This document shows, one piece after another, positions 30,701 to 40,520 of a stretch of 64,000 nucleotides of DNA; positions within the stretch are counted from its first letter, which is position 1, and each line of letters starts with the position of its first letter. Made by a program: the position numbers and the translations under genes. Source of the stretch: Oegoconia quadripuncta (taxonomy: Eukaryota; Arthropoda; Insecta; Lepidoptera; Autostichidae); the NCBI GenBank assembly GCA_949316235.1, contig OX438747.1, positions 32,584,601 to 32,648,600 on the forward strand, in the 5' to 3' direction. The notes under the pieces were generated by a model that ran no database searches, had not been told where the DNA came from, and saw nothing but the letters and a program-made list of their open reading frames with translations.

Positions 30701-33700
30701 TTCACAAAGGTAAAAAGACTCCAGGCAGCATTAGATTTTGGATGAGCTAGGATCTCATGGCATATTCCCCCATCTAGTCTATTTAGCCTCTGTTCCATCA
30801 TCAGCGTCCTTCGTTGGTGCTCGTTCCGGACACATTCCACCAATATATGGTGCACGTCCTCTACAATACCACACACCTCACAGTTAGGAGAGCTGGTCTT
30901 TTTCATGAGATGGCCAAACTTGTTTCCGGAATCACGTATTGGAAGCACAAAAACGCGAGTGAGGAAAGGCTGCCTAAAATAATATATGTATTATATATAT
31001 ATAGATAAATATATACATGTAACACTATACTTTATTTATGTGTCTTGTTGTTTATGCATATTTATTTAATCAATTATGTTGTCAGCCTGTGTATTTATTA
31101 TGCTATTTAATAAAGTTCTAACTTGAAATTAGATACATTTGACCCACTTTCGCAGGAATGAACTTGATGTCAGACATATGAGTTGACCAGAAATGTGATG
31201 ATGTACTAAGCATAAAAGTCGTCAATAGTGTATATTTTGTATTTTAAGATTAACACAGTGAATGTCGAATTTTTTTTATTATTTTAATTGGTTGGGATGC
31301 GCGAGATGCGTTCATAAATACATTTGACCCACTTTCGCAGGAATGAACCCGGTACTTCTGGGTATGCAGACGACACCACAATTACGGAGAGATATACGTC
31401 GGGTCCACAGTGCAGAGGTGAAGATATCCGTTCACTTAGGGGGTCCATGGTTGAGCGCATGAATTTGGCATTAAAGACGGTATCCGATTGGGGCGACGCC
31501 AATCTAGTCAAATTCAATGCCACCAAAACACAGGCGTGTCTGTTCACCAGCAAACGGAGTCCATTCGACCTGACTCCGACTTTCCGGGATGTATCCGTAC
31601 CAATCTCCGACCACCTCAATCTTTTGGGCATGGAGTTAACCTCCAACCTAAATTTTGGGCGCTCCATAGAGTCGAATGCAAAAACAGCGGCTAAGAAGCT
31701 TGGCATTCTCCTTAAGGTCAGGCGATATTTCACACCAAAACAACTTTTGGTGCTTTACCAGGCTCAGGTCCGCTCGTGCATGGAATATTGCTGTCACCTC
31801 TGGGATGGTTCAGCCAAGTACCAACTAGCTGCACTCGATTCTGTGGAACGACGTGCCATGAGACTTATAGGTGATAGTTCGATGACTGCTAAATTGCAGA
31901 GCCTTGAACACCGTCGCAAAGTCGCCTGTCTCTCAGTTTTTTACAGGATACATTTCGGGGAGTGTGCGTTGGAATTACATAATCTTATTCCACCGTCACC
32001 CTTCCATCTTCGGACCACTAGGCGTGGGGAGGGATTCCACCCGTATATAGTTAATATACCGAACATTCGCACTAAGAAGTTCGACACTTCATTCATCATC
32101 CGAACAGCCAAGGCATGGAACTCCCTTCCGGCGTCAGTCTTTCCTGAATCCTACAACCTTGGGATCTTCAAGAGCAGAGTGAATAGGCATTTACTGAGAT
32201 CGCGTGCTTCATCTCCGACCACATCGTCACTTTCCATCAGGTGAGATTGTGGTCAAACGCGTATCCAGTCAATCATAAAAAAAAAAAAAAAAAAAAAAAT
32301 GTCAGACATATGAGTTGACCAGAAATGTGATGATGTACTAAGCATAAAAGTCGTCAATAGTGTATATTTTGTATTTTAAGATTAACACAGTGAATGTCGA
32401 ATTTTTTTTATTATTTTAATTGGTTGGGATGCGCGAGATGCGTTCATAATCTCTTACTTTTAAGGCTCTGGCAGAATGATCAGCGCTGTGGGTTTCATCC
32501 GCAGCATTATGCTGAGCCAGATCCCTTTTCACTGGCCTGACACAGGGCACACCATGTATAAACTTCCTAGTTGTTATTTTAAAATAGTATAATCTAAGTA
32601 AGTGTATCATGTGTCTTCAGTGAATAAAGCTATTCTATTCTATTTAGTGGCATGTCTCCAAACCTAAGCGGATGAGCTAAAACAATATTAGGTCCCAGAG
32701 GCGTAGCGTGCCTTGTCGGGGCCCCGTATAAAAATTTTTTGGAGGCCCTTATATGGAGGTAAAGATTTTTCACAAAAGAAAAAAAATATTGTGAGAAGAA
32801 ATATTTATTTATCACATAATTTACCCATTTTACAAATAAAAATCGAATTTCAAATATTCACTCTCCTTGCCTTTTTTTCGGCAAACCTAAAAAAAAAAAG
32901 AAGTAAGTAAAACGGGGAAGTCCCGCAGCCCGCCATAACGATGTAGTGTTGCCAACTTTTGAACGCACGCTTAAGGCGGGAAAAAAAGGAATTGCTTTAT
33001 AGAACTTTGTCATTTGTAAAATAAAATAAATTAGAAAGTTTTTATTCTTTTTCCTTACACACTTTGGGGGCCCCCGTGGCCCGGGGGCCCCGTATAATTG
33101 ATACGGCAAATACGGCGGTAGCTACGCCCCTGATAGGTCCTTACCTATGAAATTGGCGTTTTGTATGAAGAATTTCATTAAGACTGTTTTCTCCATACAA
33201 ACATTTTTGATTTTTTTTTGGGAATGGTAAATCCAAATTTAGCTAAACTTTGTGTATTATCGGATAACATTAAGTTAAGCATAGGCAGCGTTAATTCTTA
33301 AAAGTAACCGCTTTATAAAAGTTTCAGCAAATCTAAGAAATGATTATGGGAAGCACATGGAAAAGAGCTCTGTTCAAATTATTTTTTTTAAAAACATGTT
33401 ATTTTTTTTTAAACTACATCGCTTTCCAAGGTGTTATGGTTAGGGAGAAGAAGCGACAAGAAACTCCGCAACAACACATCTTTTCAATTCGTTTCCATCT
33501 TTACAATAATATTACATTTTATATTTCATATGAAACCTTGAAATAATATTCCATTTTCCAAATTCCCGAACGAGTACGACATTGGAACCTTCAATTGGAA
33601 CAAGAAACGAGCCTACACCTTCTTCAAAGGCCGGCAACGCATCTGTAACCCTTTTGGTGTTGCGGGTGTCCATGGGCGGCGGTGATTGCTTTCCATCAGG

Positions 33701-34931
33701 TGACCCGCATGCTCGTTTGCCGTCCTCTCATATAAAAAAAAAAATCCAAATAAAAAACAAATTTGGATATAGCTTTGAAAATCGCAGGAATTGGTACATA
33801 TGATTAACGAAGAAAAAAAACTCCAATTTCATAGGTAAAGACCCAATATATAATTTCTATTCACAATGCAATCATGATCGGAATAAAAATAGGTAGCCAA
33901 AAAGCATGATAGCACCAACAAAAAACCCTGTACGGTAAAAAAATTCGACATATGCCGCCCGCAAAATACGAAATATGCTGTCTGGTTTTTAAATAATTAA
34001 CTGTAATATTAACATATAGATGTAATCAGTATTGGTGTCGATTCGGTTGTACGCAAACTAAAGTAAAACTAATTTTAAAGTATGTCTGTCTTTTTTTCTC
34101 TGGAACAATATAACGTGACAGCACCAGTCTAAATCTGGTTTTAGTTTAGTTCGTGTGCAACCGAATCGACACCATTGTCTTCCGTTTTAATTGCTCAGCT
34201 GAGAGTAACACATAGCAAACTTCTTTTGGCTATAAATTTATATTTTGTGTATAGAGCTGGGTACCGTTAATCAAATAATTAACTTCGTACATCGAAGAAA
34301 TTTAATTGTTATTCACTCCATTATTAAATAAATAATAAATAAATATCCTTACACACACACAGCGCCATCTAGTTCCACAGTAAGCAACTATAGGCGTGTG
34401 TTGTGGATACCAGATGGTTGTTAAACTACATAAATACATTTTTTTTTTTGGAAATAAATACTTATTATAATTAAAAACATCCATAACTCGGGTACACATG
34501 TCCGTATTCATCACACAAACATATGCCCCTAGCAGGAATCGAACCCGACACCATTTGGTATAGTGGTCAGAGTTGCTAAGTACAGAGTGATGTTTTTAAT
34601 TAATTATATATTTGTAATTAATAATAATATTGTATGCCTGATATGGTAAAACTGTGAGCCAACTTTATTATAATATCTATTGTACCAGTTTCTTGACAAT
34701 AAATTATTCTGATTCTAACCACTACACTAAACAGGTCGCAAAATTATTTACTCACCACTCGGCCCCCACTTCCACAACGCCGTCGGCCACTGGTATAGTG
34801 CACACTCGCCCCCCGACCTGGCCCTGCGCCTCCAGACCCAACACCTGCCTCCCGGCGCGAGCTAGAGTCGCCGCCGCAGTCACACCGGCTGCTCCCATCC
34901 CGACCACTATTGTGTCAAACCTCTGCGCCAT
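20428..34931 (-). CDS. Flavin amine oxidase, spermine/N1-acetylpolyamine oxidase family, seven exons
   Basis: Minus-strand exons: 34931-34756 (ATG), 30165-29956, 28042-27826, 27354-27176, 25978-25708, 22055-21952 and 20668-20428 (stop TAA). Every junction has GT-AG borders and keeps frame; the protein is 465 residues, normal for the family. Near the N-terminus are the FAD dinucleotide motif GMGAAG and GGRV; the exon 1/2 join makes AEWIHG. Residues 283-291 (MGLIDKIII) hold K288, aligned by motif to the conserved lysine near the flavin. The C-terminus has FAGEA (431-435) and STVHGA (442-447), the second FAD-contact region. Predicted reaction: oxidative cleavage of spermine or acetylated polyamines, yielding H2O2. 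It ends -SKI, a possible weak peroxisomal signal. A 5' UTR exon may lie further upstream, since an acceptor precedes the ATG at 34936-34938. Confidence 0.92.
21110..21420 (+). mobile_element. LINE reverse-transcriptase C-terminal remnant
   Basis: Frames read [13 protein letters not shown] ... [11 protein letters not shown] ... [18 protein letters not shown], the usual ending of insect endonuclease-reverse transcriptases, with one stop. It lies in the last intron of the amine oxidase gene. Confidence 0.65.
22100..22362. mobile_element. Near-perfect foldback MITE, 263 bp, TA duplication
   Basis: The ends CACCGTGTAACGGTTAAGTG and the inverse of CAGGGTGTAACGGTTAAGTG are flanked by TA (22098-22099, 22363-22364). 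The arms are almost exact inverse copies for about 110 bp with a loop of about 40 bp, so the transcript would fold into one long hairpin. It sits just upstream (minus strand) of exon 6 of the amine oxidase. Confidence 0.85.
22716..23195 (+). mobile_element. Two overlapping LINE 3' ends
   Basis: The first copy encodes [20 protein letters not shown] ... [12 protein letters not shown] and then breaks at about 22908. A second copy restarts at 23084 (AAAGGCCGGCAACGCATCTG) and runs into the A-tail after CCTCTCATAT. About 175 bp of different DNA ending in an (AAT)n-like tail lies between them. Confidence 0.65.
23397..23637 (-). mobile_element. SINE family 3 (tRNA-derived)
   Basis: In reverse orientation the head is GACGACCGATTGGTGTAGTG with B box GGTTCGAATCC, and the tail is CCGAAATATTTATTTATT. 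It is related to SINE2 in head and layout but has its own body. Confidence 0.8.
24110..24655. repeat. 54-bp minisatellite, ten units, alternating variants
   Basis: The unit starts ACGCGAGTAACTCAGCAGCG and recurs every 54 bp from about 24114 to 24650. Two variants (ACGCGAG..CACGACGGCTTAAAT and ACACGAG..CACAACGGCTTAGAT) partly alternate, giving a 108-bp higher-order period. The unit is a multiple of three, so a 189-codon ORF spans it; this is a by-product. It lies in the intron between exons 5 and 6 of the amine oxidase gene. Confidence 0.9.
24803..24915 (+). repeat. LINE 3' tail fragment, duplicated at 62036
   Basis: About 112 bp, almost identical to 62036-62147, ends TTTTTGACACAATAAATGAT. 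At 62 kb it follows a reverse-transcriptase C-terminus, which identifies it as a LINE 3' UTR. Confidence 0.7.
25459..25540. repeat. (GT)n microsatellite
   Basis: About 35 GT units with minor interruptions at the end. Intronic. Confidence 0.95.
26170..26283 (-). mobile_element. SINE family 2, 3' fragment
   Basis: AGCGCCATCTAGTTCCACAG and GTTGTGGATACCAGATGGTT are the body of SINE2 in reverse; the head is missing. Confidence 0.75.
26284..26715 (-). mobile_element. LINE 3' end, reverse orientation
   Basis: Reverse copy of the family at 10225: CAAATCAAA-like tail remains, GAACGAGCAAGAAACTC, then antisense of the YYKI.DYLND and NLPLNKFK region (TTTAAATTTATTTAAAGGCA). Confidence 0.7.
26820..27047 (-). 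mobile_element. SINE family 1, internally shortened
   Basis: Contains the GACCCGGAAACCCCA, GGTGGTAGCTAGCCAGGCGG and GGGGATCGAACCCGCGACCT (B box) blocks in reverse. The A-tail end is missing. Confidence 0.8.
27385..27600 (+). mobile_element. RTE-type LINE 3' end
   Basis: CCGCCCGCGGCTTCGCCTGC, then TAATCCAGGGTATGGTCTAC and TACCAAATTTCATCCAAATC, is a 3' UTR pattern common in insect RTE elements. The same layout recurs at 35433 and 47290. Confidence 0.6.
27655..27732. repeat. (GTGC)n/(GT)n microsatellite
   Basis: A GTGCGTGC run grading into (GT)n, intronic, 95 bp from exon 3 of the amine oxidase. Confidence 0.9.
28105..28450 (+). mobile_element. RTE-type reverse-transcriptase C-terminus
   Basis: The frame reads [20 protein letters not shown] ... 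[18 protein letters not shown] ... [20 protein letters not shown] and ends TAA at 28442-28444. This is the standard C-terminal pattern of RTE reverse transcriptases. It is 5'-truncated and sits in an intron between amine oxidase exons 2 and 3. Confidence 0.7.
28626..29220 (+). mobile_element. SINE1 split by an inserted SINE2
   Basis: The SINE1 head CCGCCTCCGTGGCTCAATGT stops at about 28656. A SINE2 (about 28657-28930, GACGACCTGTTTGGTGTAGT to a T-run) follows. SINE1 resumes with CGTTCGATCCCGAGCGGGGT and runs to its A-tail at 29220. SINE2 therefore moved after this SINE1 copy landed. Confidence 0.75.
29583..29942 (-). mobile_element. SINE family 1 with internal duplication
   Basis: Near full length in reverse. 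The block GCCCTACCAC is present twice (29811 and 29830) with ATTACTAATAAGTTACT between the copies. It ends 14 bp from the donor of amine oxidase exon 2. Confidence 0.8.
30660..30960 (-). mobile_element. LINE RNase H/C-terminal remnant
   Basis: The minus strand encodes [20 protein letters not shown] and [16 protein letters not shown], a CxxC...H...C pattern typical of the end of jockey-type pol proteins. It ends at a stop near 30679. 30245-30640 holds A+T-rich 3' UTR-like DNA with no gene. Confidence 0.65.
31133..32449 (+). repeat. LINE fragment bracketed by a 151-bp perfect direct repeat
   Basis: 31167-31317 and 32299-32449 are identical over 151 bp. Directly after the first copy, 31318-31348 repeats exactly the 31 bp at 31133-31163, which normally precede it. 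Between lie the reverse-transcriptase fragment and a poly(A) of about 23. Confidence 0.85.
31349..32244 (+). pseudogene. 5'-truncated LINE reverse transcriptase (C-terminal half)
   Basis: The open frame starts just before the catalytic box (GYADDTT at 31360) and runs 290 more codons to a natural stop. Features in order: YADD, thumb region ([17 protein letters not shown]), [32 protein letters not shown], and a C-terminal [20 protein letters not shown]. These are hallmarks of insect jockey/CR1-type ORF2. The fingers and endonuclease domain are absent, so it cannot act. The unbroken frame and perfect flanking repeats suggest a recent event. Confidence 0.8.
32440..32645 (+). mobile_element. LINE 3' tail
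   Basis: CAGCATTATGCTGAGCCAGA, ATTTTAAAATAGTATAAT and the tail AATAAAGCTATTCTATTCTA form a LINE 3' UTR. A diverged relative is at 30430-30540. Confidence 0.5.
32696..33132. mobile_element. hAT-type non-autonomous element, 437 bp
   Basis: Ends CAGAGGCGTAGC and the inverse of CAGGGGCGTAGC. Flanks TTAGGTCC (32688-32695) and ATAGGTCC (33133-33140) form an 8-bp duplication with one change. There is a G+C-rich block GGGGGCCCCGTATAA near each end. Confidence 0.8.
33545..33750 (+). mobile_element. LINE 3' end ([19 protein letters not shown] family)
   Basis: Carries FPNEYDIGT and [20 protein letters not shown] with stop, then GACCCGCATGCTCGTTTGCC, CCTCTCATAT and an A-tail. An 8-bp block (CAATTGGAA) interrupts the frame near 33590. 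Confidence 0.7.
34031..34174. mobile_element. Palindromic MITE, 145-bp family
   Basis: ATTGGTGTCGATTCGGTTGT and its inverse at the other end. Same family as 54299 and 62794, more diverged. Confidence 0.75.
34320..34740 (-). mobile_element. SINE family 2 interrupted by a 142-bp insert
   Basis: The SINE2 body and head run to GAGTTGCTAA (34576). Then 142 bp of A+T-rich DNA ends TTGACAATAAATTATTCTGATTCTAA, and the head resumes CCACTACACTAAACAGGTCG. CTAA is repeated at both insert edges. The insert looks like a small retroposed 3' UTR. Confidence 0.65.
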
Positions 34932-35432
34932 TGGTCTGAAAGACAGTTGAAAGAGGCCTGTTCAGAGGTAATGCTAGAATAGGTACAAACCAATCTTCCT
35001 AAAAGTATCACATGGGCTAAAGTGTTACCTCCAAAAATTTTTACTTTTTCCTTACCTTTTTATTATTTTAATGAAGTGTTTACGTTTTATTTTCCGTTAT
35101 AAAAAGAAAAAAAAATCCAAATGTGTGTCTTTTCGAAAGACGTTACCTAAGCACTCGTGTCGCTTGCCACTAGACCACGATATCAATTGACCTGACGAAA
35201 TTTTCTTACTCATTTATATGTGACATATTATTATGGATTTGTTTTGAGTGTTGATATTGTATGAATACTTTCTAATAGATGGTGCTAGAGTGCTTCGGTC
35301 CATATGGTCCATATAATACTTTTAGGGAGATCCGTCTGTACACAAAGAGGGATTCAGCTAATTTCAAAAATTTTTGCATAATTAGTGCTCAAAGGAAATA
35401 AATTGTGCCACTGTAGTTTAAGAGTTATCCAA

Positions 35433-36135
35433 TACTAGCTTTTCGCCTGCGGCTTTGCGTTAGAATAACTTTATCGCAGGTATGGTTAATTTGTTTATTC
35501 CGCAGGAACTACTTTATGGGATAAAATAAAATAAAATAAATATTTCGGACACTTACACCAATCATCTAGTCACCAAACTAAGCGAAGCTTGTGCTATGGA
35601 AACTAGATAACGGATAAACATACATAAATATTTATATAAACATCCATGACTCGGGAATAAATGTTTGTATTCATCACACAAACATTTTCCCCTCGCGGGA
35701 TTCGAACCCGCAACCGTTGGTTTCGCTGACAGGGTCACTATCCACTACACCAATCTGTCGTCAAATATCCTATGTTGTAATCCAGGATATGTTCTACCAA
35801 TATACCAAATTTAATCCGAATATGGTCATCCGTTTCGCCGTGATTCAGCAACAAACGAACATTTGGTTGGTGGTAGGGCATTTAAAATGTCCGCCTGGCT
35901 AGCTACCACCATCTTATCTTAATCTGCCGCCAAGGAGCAATGTTAATAGCATTGTTGTATACCGGTTGTCAGAGATAAGATAGGCAGTCCCCCAAATGTG
36001 TTGGGGTTTCTGGGTCAGTAAGCTTCCACCTTCGACTTCATCTTCACTTAAGATCAGGTGTGATTGAGGTCAAATACCAACTCGTCATGCATAAAAAAAA
36101 ATTCAAACTTTCGCGTTTATAATATTAGTTTTTAC
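35433..36135 (+). mobile_element. RTE 3' end containing a SINE3 and a SINE1
   Basis: CTAGCTTTTCGCCTGCGGCT starts the RTE tail. A reverse SINE3 sits at about 35524-35764. The tail resumes (TCCTATGTTGTAATCCAGGA). A forward 5'-truncated SINE1 sits at about 35866-36102, and the tail ends TTCAAACTTTCGCGTTTATA. Order of arrival: RTE first, then the two SINEs. Confidence 0.75.
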
Positions 36136-36274
36136 AATTTTTTTAAATTACGCACTCTAGCAACTTATCTCGCGCGCCTTGCTAGAGTGTGGGATTTAAA
36201 AAAAATAAAAAATTAAAACTATTTGGTGGATTAAAAAAATTACTTCTGTATTGTATTGTAGTTCACTTATATGT

Positions 36275-36585
36275 AAGTATGTACGTTTTCTCCTGTTCCC
36301 GCCATGACCGTTCCTCTTTCTTGAGCTCTCTTGTATCCTACAACGTTCCCCTTCCTACTTGTATTGTCTGTTTATTGATGAACCCAAAATATTATGATAT
36401 ATTATCTGCATTCCTCATGAAAAATTATATCAAAATTTAGTTTATGTATGTATTAATTTTATGAATATTTAATTTGTCTGTATTTGCTTTCCTGAACCGT
36501 TCAAAATGTCCTTTATTTATTTTCCCTACCTTTTACCTGAAATTGGCACAAAGCTTCAACTAGTGCCACTCCAAAAAAAAAAGGA
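36275..36585 (+). mobile_element. Jockey-type LINE 3' end
   Basis: The frame reads FSCSRHDRSSFLSSLVSYNV, YYDILSAFLMKNYIKI, stop, then a short 3' UTR and A-tail after AGTGCCACTCC. Confidence 0.65.
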
Positions 36586-36915
36586 AAAAAAAGTATGTAC
36601 GTGGTGTAAAGGAAAATGATACTTTTACCAACAGCCTGTATAATATTATGATATAAAAGGAAAGAATAAGTATTTATACCTATTTATTTTTCCATTATTG
36701 CTTAGAATAAGTCTGCGCCATAGTTATTCAGACATAGCTCTTTTACATGATTAATTATAGTGGCCTATTATACATCCGGCAGTTTTCTGAAATGACCCTC
36801 CTGTTTAGATCAGGGCTTCTAACCATTCCAAAAATACTGGGAGAATAGAGGTTTATACAGGATTTTAGGATAAGTTTCGTTCTGAGCTCATCAAAAAAGA
36901 CAGCACATTAATCCG

Positions 36916-37190
36916 ACGACCTGTTTGGTGTAGTGGTTAGCAACTCTGACCACTATACCAAAAGGTTGCGGGTTCGAATCCCGCTAGGGGCATATTGTTT
37001 GTGTGATGAATACAGACATGTGTACCCGAGTTATGGATGTTTTCATTTATAATATTTATTTACAAAAAAAAAAAATATGTAGTATATCAACCATCTGGTA
37101 TCCACAACACAAGCGTATAGTTGCTTACTGTGGAACTAGATGGCGCTGTGTGTACGTGTGGATATTTATTTATTATTTATTTATAATCCG
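36916..37190 (+). mobile_element. SINE family 2, full length
   Basis: Clean tRNA-like head with B box GGTTCGAATCC, body AACCATCTGGTATCCACAAC and ATTTATT tail. 37200-37750 beyond it has no recognisable gene. Confidence 0.85.
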
Positions 37191-38511
37191 AGCAGTGCAC
37201 GCGTCGGCGTCGTTTGAGGTTAATTGATTCAAAACCTATTTGGTTTCGCTCTTTATGAAAACAGGATTTTATTGGTTAAGGGAGAGCCAAACCCAAATAA
37301 AACAATCCTAATGAAGTTTGAAATTAAATTGAAATCTTTATTGTCAGATTGTGGTACAGCTAGTTCTTACAATTTTTGGGCTCTCACAATCCACCCATTT
37401 GGGGCATACAATAATGAAATTAAATTAAAAATATTAGCATGCAAAAGAAAATAAAAGCATAAAGAAAATTTAACAAGTAACAAATCATAAAATTAAGTAA
37501 TACAATAATGTTCACAGTTGATACTATAGGTTTAGAAATGAACCAGTAAACAAGTCTAGATCTTAGACTATAATTTTACAGAACAGCAGATAATATTTTT
37601 ATTTTTTATTTATTTTTTATTTATTTATTTAATATACATATATACAATCATTAATCATACAAAGTAGTCCTATATGATTAATCGTGAATCTTACTGTACC
37701 TACCTGAAGTATTCAAAGTCATAGATTTGAATTTAGAATAAACTGCGATGAGGAAATTATGAAGTGGAAAAATTTACCAAATATTAAAAAGGAGGAACAC
37801 GCTTTTGATCAATATGTGTTGTACATGGACTTAGAGGGAATAATGCAAGTTTGTAAAATAGTTTACAGCCAAGTGTGCCATACCTACAAATGTCCCATCG
37901 CTGTGGGTTGTCTGGAAGAGATCGCTTTTAGTGATATGACCGCCTAATTGTGTTCTATTCTATCCCAACTAGCAAAGTGCTCTTGAGAAAAGCGGGTTAT
38001 AATGCAAAAAGTCTCAAAAAAGTCACAAAATAGTTTTGGTAAATGTGTGCTGGTTTAGTTTTGCACTGCTTAGTGCTTATCAAATGCCAAGAGCGATAAT
38101 CTTCTAAACTCAGCCTCGAAAGTGCATTAGAGATTAAAAATTAAGATATTTTCAAGTGCCAGTTCTAGGGTAGCAATATATAAGACCTTAGCTTTACGAT
38201 AAGTTTTCTACTCTGAAAAAAGTCTTGTCCTAAACTAACACAGCTCTACAAAAGTGCGTCGTCAGGATTTGTACAAGACTCGTAGTCTTACTAACGCCAT
38301 TATTGAACACGCTGTGCTAGTGATCTTGGAAAAGCAAGGACGCTGACTCTTACAAAAGTAATAGTACCTATGTAATTAGTACTCTTTTGCTCTTTAAAAT
38401 GATAAGAAATCTTGAATTAATCCTGCATCTTGCATTTTCAAAATCTCAACTAATAAACAAGATTGACAGGAGGCTAAAGATTTTTTACGTATTTTTCGAA
38501 ATAAAACTATA

Positions 38512-39237
38512 ATGGATTTGAAAAAATGGACACAAATGAAGCGAAGTGGTGGGTTCAGAAGAAAAGTTATTGCTAAATATAAAAAATTGCAAGAAACAAG
38601 TGAAAACATGATTATCCAAAAAAAGTGCGATATTGGCAATGAAACTAGTGGTTCTGTACATTTTTCTAATTGTCAAAATAAGGTTACTGTCACTGAAACG
38701 GATTGCAGCCAAGAAAGCAACTCATGTTCATTTTCTAGTGACCTAACAAAAACTTTTTTAGAAGAAGCAAGCGAAGAAGACCAGGCAAACTGGTGTGAAA
38801 CTCACACTGAGGACGAAAATTACGAGTTTCGTGAAAACATACGACAGTGGGCTCTTAAATGTAATATTCCTCTAGCACACTTGCATGATTTGTTTAGCAT
38901 ATTAAATAAAAGATTACCTTTTGTTCTACCAAAGGATCCAAGGACTCTTCTGAAAACGAATGCTTTGGAAATATGTATAAGTTCTATCTGTTCAGGACAT
39001 TATTGGCACAATGGTTTAAAAATACAACTTAAAAACATATTAGAAGCAATAATTGAGGTTCCTACCCAAATTTCGCTGAATATAAATATTGATGGACTAC
39101 CCATTTATAATAGTTCACGACATCAGCTGTGACCAATTTTATGCAACATATTTGAACTGTCAAGTATATCTCCCATAGTAATTGGTATATATGAAGGACA
39201 ATCAAAACCATCCGATTTAAGTGCTTGTCAATTTTAA
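38512..39237 (+). pseudogene. Transposon gene fragment with internal nonsense codon
   Basis: A 206-codon frame (start ATG 38512, MDLKKWTQMKRSGGFRRKV) is acidic in the middle. It then has LPFVLPKDPRTLLKT, SSICSGHYWHNGLKIQLKN and LNINIDGLPIYNSS, motifs shared by a large group of insect transposon proteins. It is cut by TGA at 39130-39132, after which the same frame stays open for 34 more codons (PILCNIFELSSISPIVIGIY) to a TAA at 39235. A tryptophan-to-stop change is the simplest reading. The downstream part is lost, probably by internal deletion of the element. Confidence 0.65.
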
Positions 39238-39838
39238 ATGATTCTATTTTTTCCACGTTTTCGGTTTGTGTTCCAATTTCTTGCGTTTCATTAGGGCGTG
39301 CTTTTTTAATTTTTACATTTGATACATCAGTACTTTCTGTATTAATAAATGTTTCTTGTGTATCAAAAAGTGGTTTGGAATCAAATTCCCATCTTTGGCC
39401 ATGGTCGTATTCACAATCATCAGTGATGTAATTATTTTCTGTAACAAATGCACAATAAAAAAAAAATTTAAAGTATATATATATGTATATAGAAAAAAAT
39501 CCACAACTACGTAAATACCTAGTAAAAATACACAACTATGTGTCCATATAATCACACAAAAAAGTGTGTATATTATATACTTAGACAGCGGTTCCTTTTC
39601 TTAATTTATTTGTACAGCGGAACCCCAAATTATAATGGTATCGAAGTGTGACAATCTGAATCGGAGCATAGATCTTAACGAAGCAGAATCCCAGACCTAA
39701 GATCTTGTAATAGTTTTAGTTTTTTTTGAGCATTAAAATTGTATAATTTTAAAGGCTTTAAACTGAAAAAAACAAGGGGGCTTTGAAAGTTCATCACATA
39801 TTCATATATAAATCCACGAAAAGCTTACCTTCGCACAT
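39238..39838 (-). pseudogene. Second transposon gene fragment, spliced, minus strand
   Basis: A short exon (ATG at 39838, MCE, donor GTAAGC) joins in frame to an exon starting at 39438 after acceptor TTGTTACAG. It reads ENNYITDDCEYDHGQRWEF ... EIGTQTENVEKIESF before entering the antisense of the other gene. The intact splice frame suggests a real former gene; its 3' part is missing. Family not recognised. Confidence 0.45.
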
Positions 39839-40382
39839 AAAATTGGTCACAGTAAACACAAAACACTTATCTAACCGAATTTCGATGATGGCTGCTTGTT
39901 TTAAAATTTAAATTGTCAATATATTTTATTATTTTGTGAACGCATATAACCACACTGATTTTTATTTTGGAAATAGCCTCAAGTGTCATAATAGTGTTAG
40001 TTTAGCAGAATACAAGATCCAAAGCACCATTTTGTGCGTTTTGGAGATTAAATTAAGAGCAATTTAGCATATTCCCTGACGTATACAAAGCTAAACCAAG
40101 ATCAGTAGTCCTGAACTTTGTGCCCAAACGCGGTATTGTAGTACTCTACGTGGCTTATCTAAGACTTTTTCATTATGCCTTAAGTCTTTTTAAAAACGCA
40201 TGGAGAACTTATTCAAAACCAAATTTTGCTACTTGGGATGTTCTAAAATTATTGTAAATTATTTGCGCAATAAAGAGTATTTGTATTGTATTGTATTTTG
40301 GCAATATCGGTCAGTTTCTCTACAGACGCACAACATAAAAAAAAATTGAAAATTCCGTAGAAGTAGCAAATATCAAACAAAC

Positions 40383-40520
40383 AAAATATTCTTTATTGTA
40401 CAACAATAAGAAGCATAACACAACGATAAATAAAAAAGGGGATAGTACAATTTGACGGCCATATCACTAAAAGCGATCTCTTCCAGGCAACATTTGCGTT
40501 AGGAAGCATTACGCACATGA
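40383..40520 (-). mobile_element. LINE 3' tail, reverse
   Basis: TATTCTTTATTGTACAACAA and GGCCATATCACTAAAAGCGA are the inverse of the LINE 3' UTR at 37910. Confidence 0.6.

Larger units (their letters stand above)
37964..40237 (+). mobile_element. Non-autonomous two-gene DNA transposon, possibly ISL2EU-like
   Basis: Imperfect inverted tips CCCAACTAGCAAA (37964) and TTTGCTACTTGGG (ending 40237), flanked by AT (37962-37963, 40238-40239). It contains a plus-strand transposon-gene fragment and, facing it, a minus-strand fragment with an intron. Two convergent genes and a 2-bp AT duplication suggest the ISL2EU branch of PIF/Harbinger, but this is inference. Confidence 0.6.
37760..40310 (+). mobile_element. 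LINE 3' UTR into which the 37964 element inserted
   Basis: CTGGAAGAGATCGCTTTTAG (37910) and GACCGCCTAATTGTGTTCTA lead to 37963. The tail resumes after 40239 with TGCGCAATAAAGAGTATTTG and (TATTG)n. The two halves form one LINE 3' end typical of insects. Confidence 0.6.

Noticed and set aside
36916..36992. Candidate tRNA genes at SINE heads (also 6507, 28657, 42114, 60182)
   Set aside because: A and B boxes are present, but the stems are imperfect and each is fused to a repeated body and tail, so they are SINE promoters.
39062..39237. Extension of the minus-strand fragment into 39062-39237
   Set aside because: Here the minus frame is the antisense of the plus-strand transposon gene, whose motifs are recognisable; only the part above 39237 looks like real minus-strand coding.
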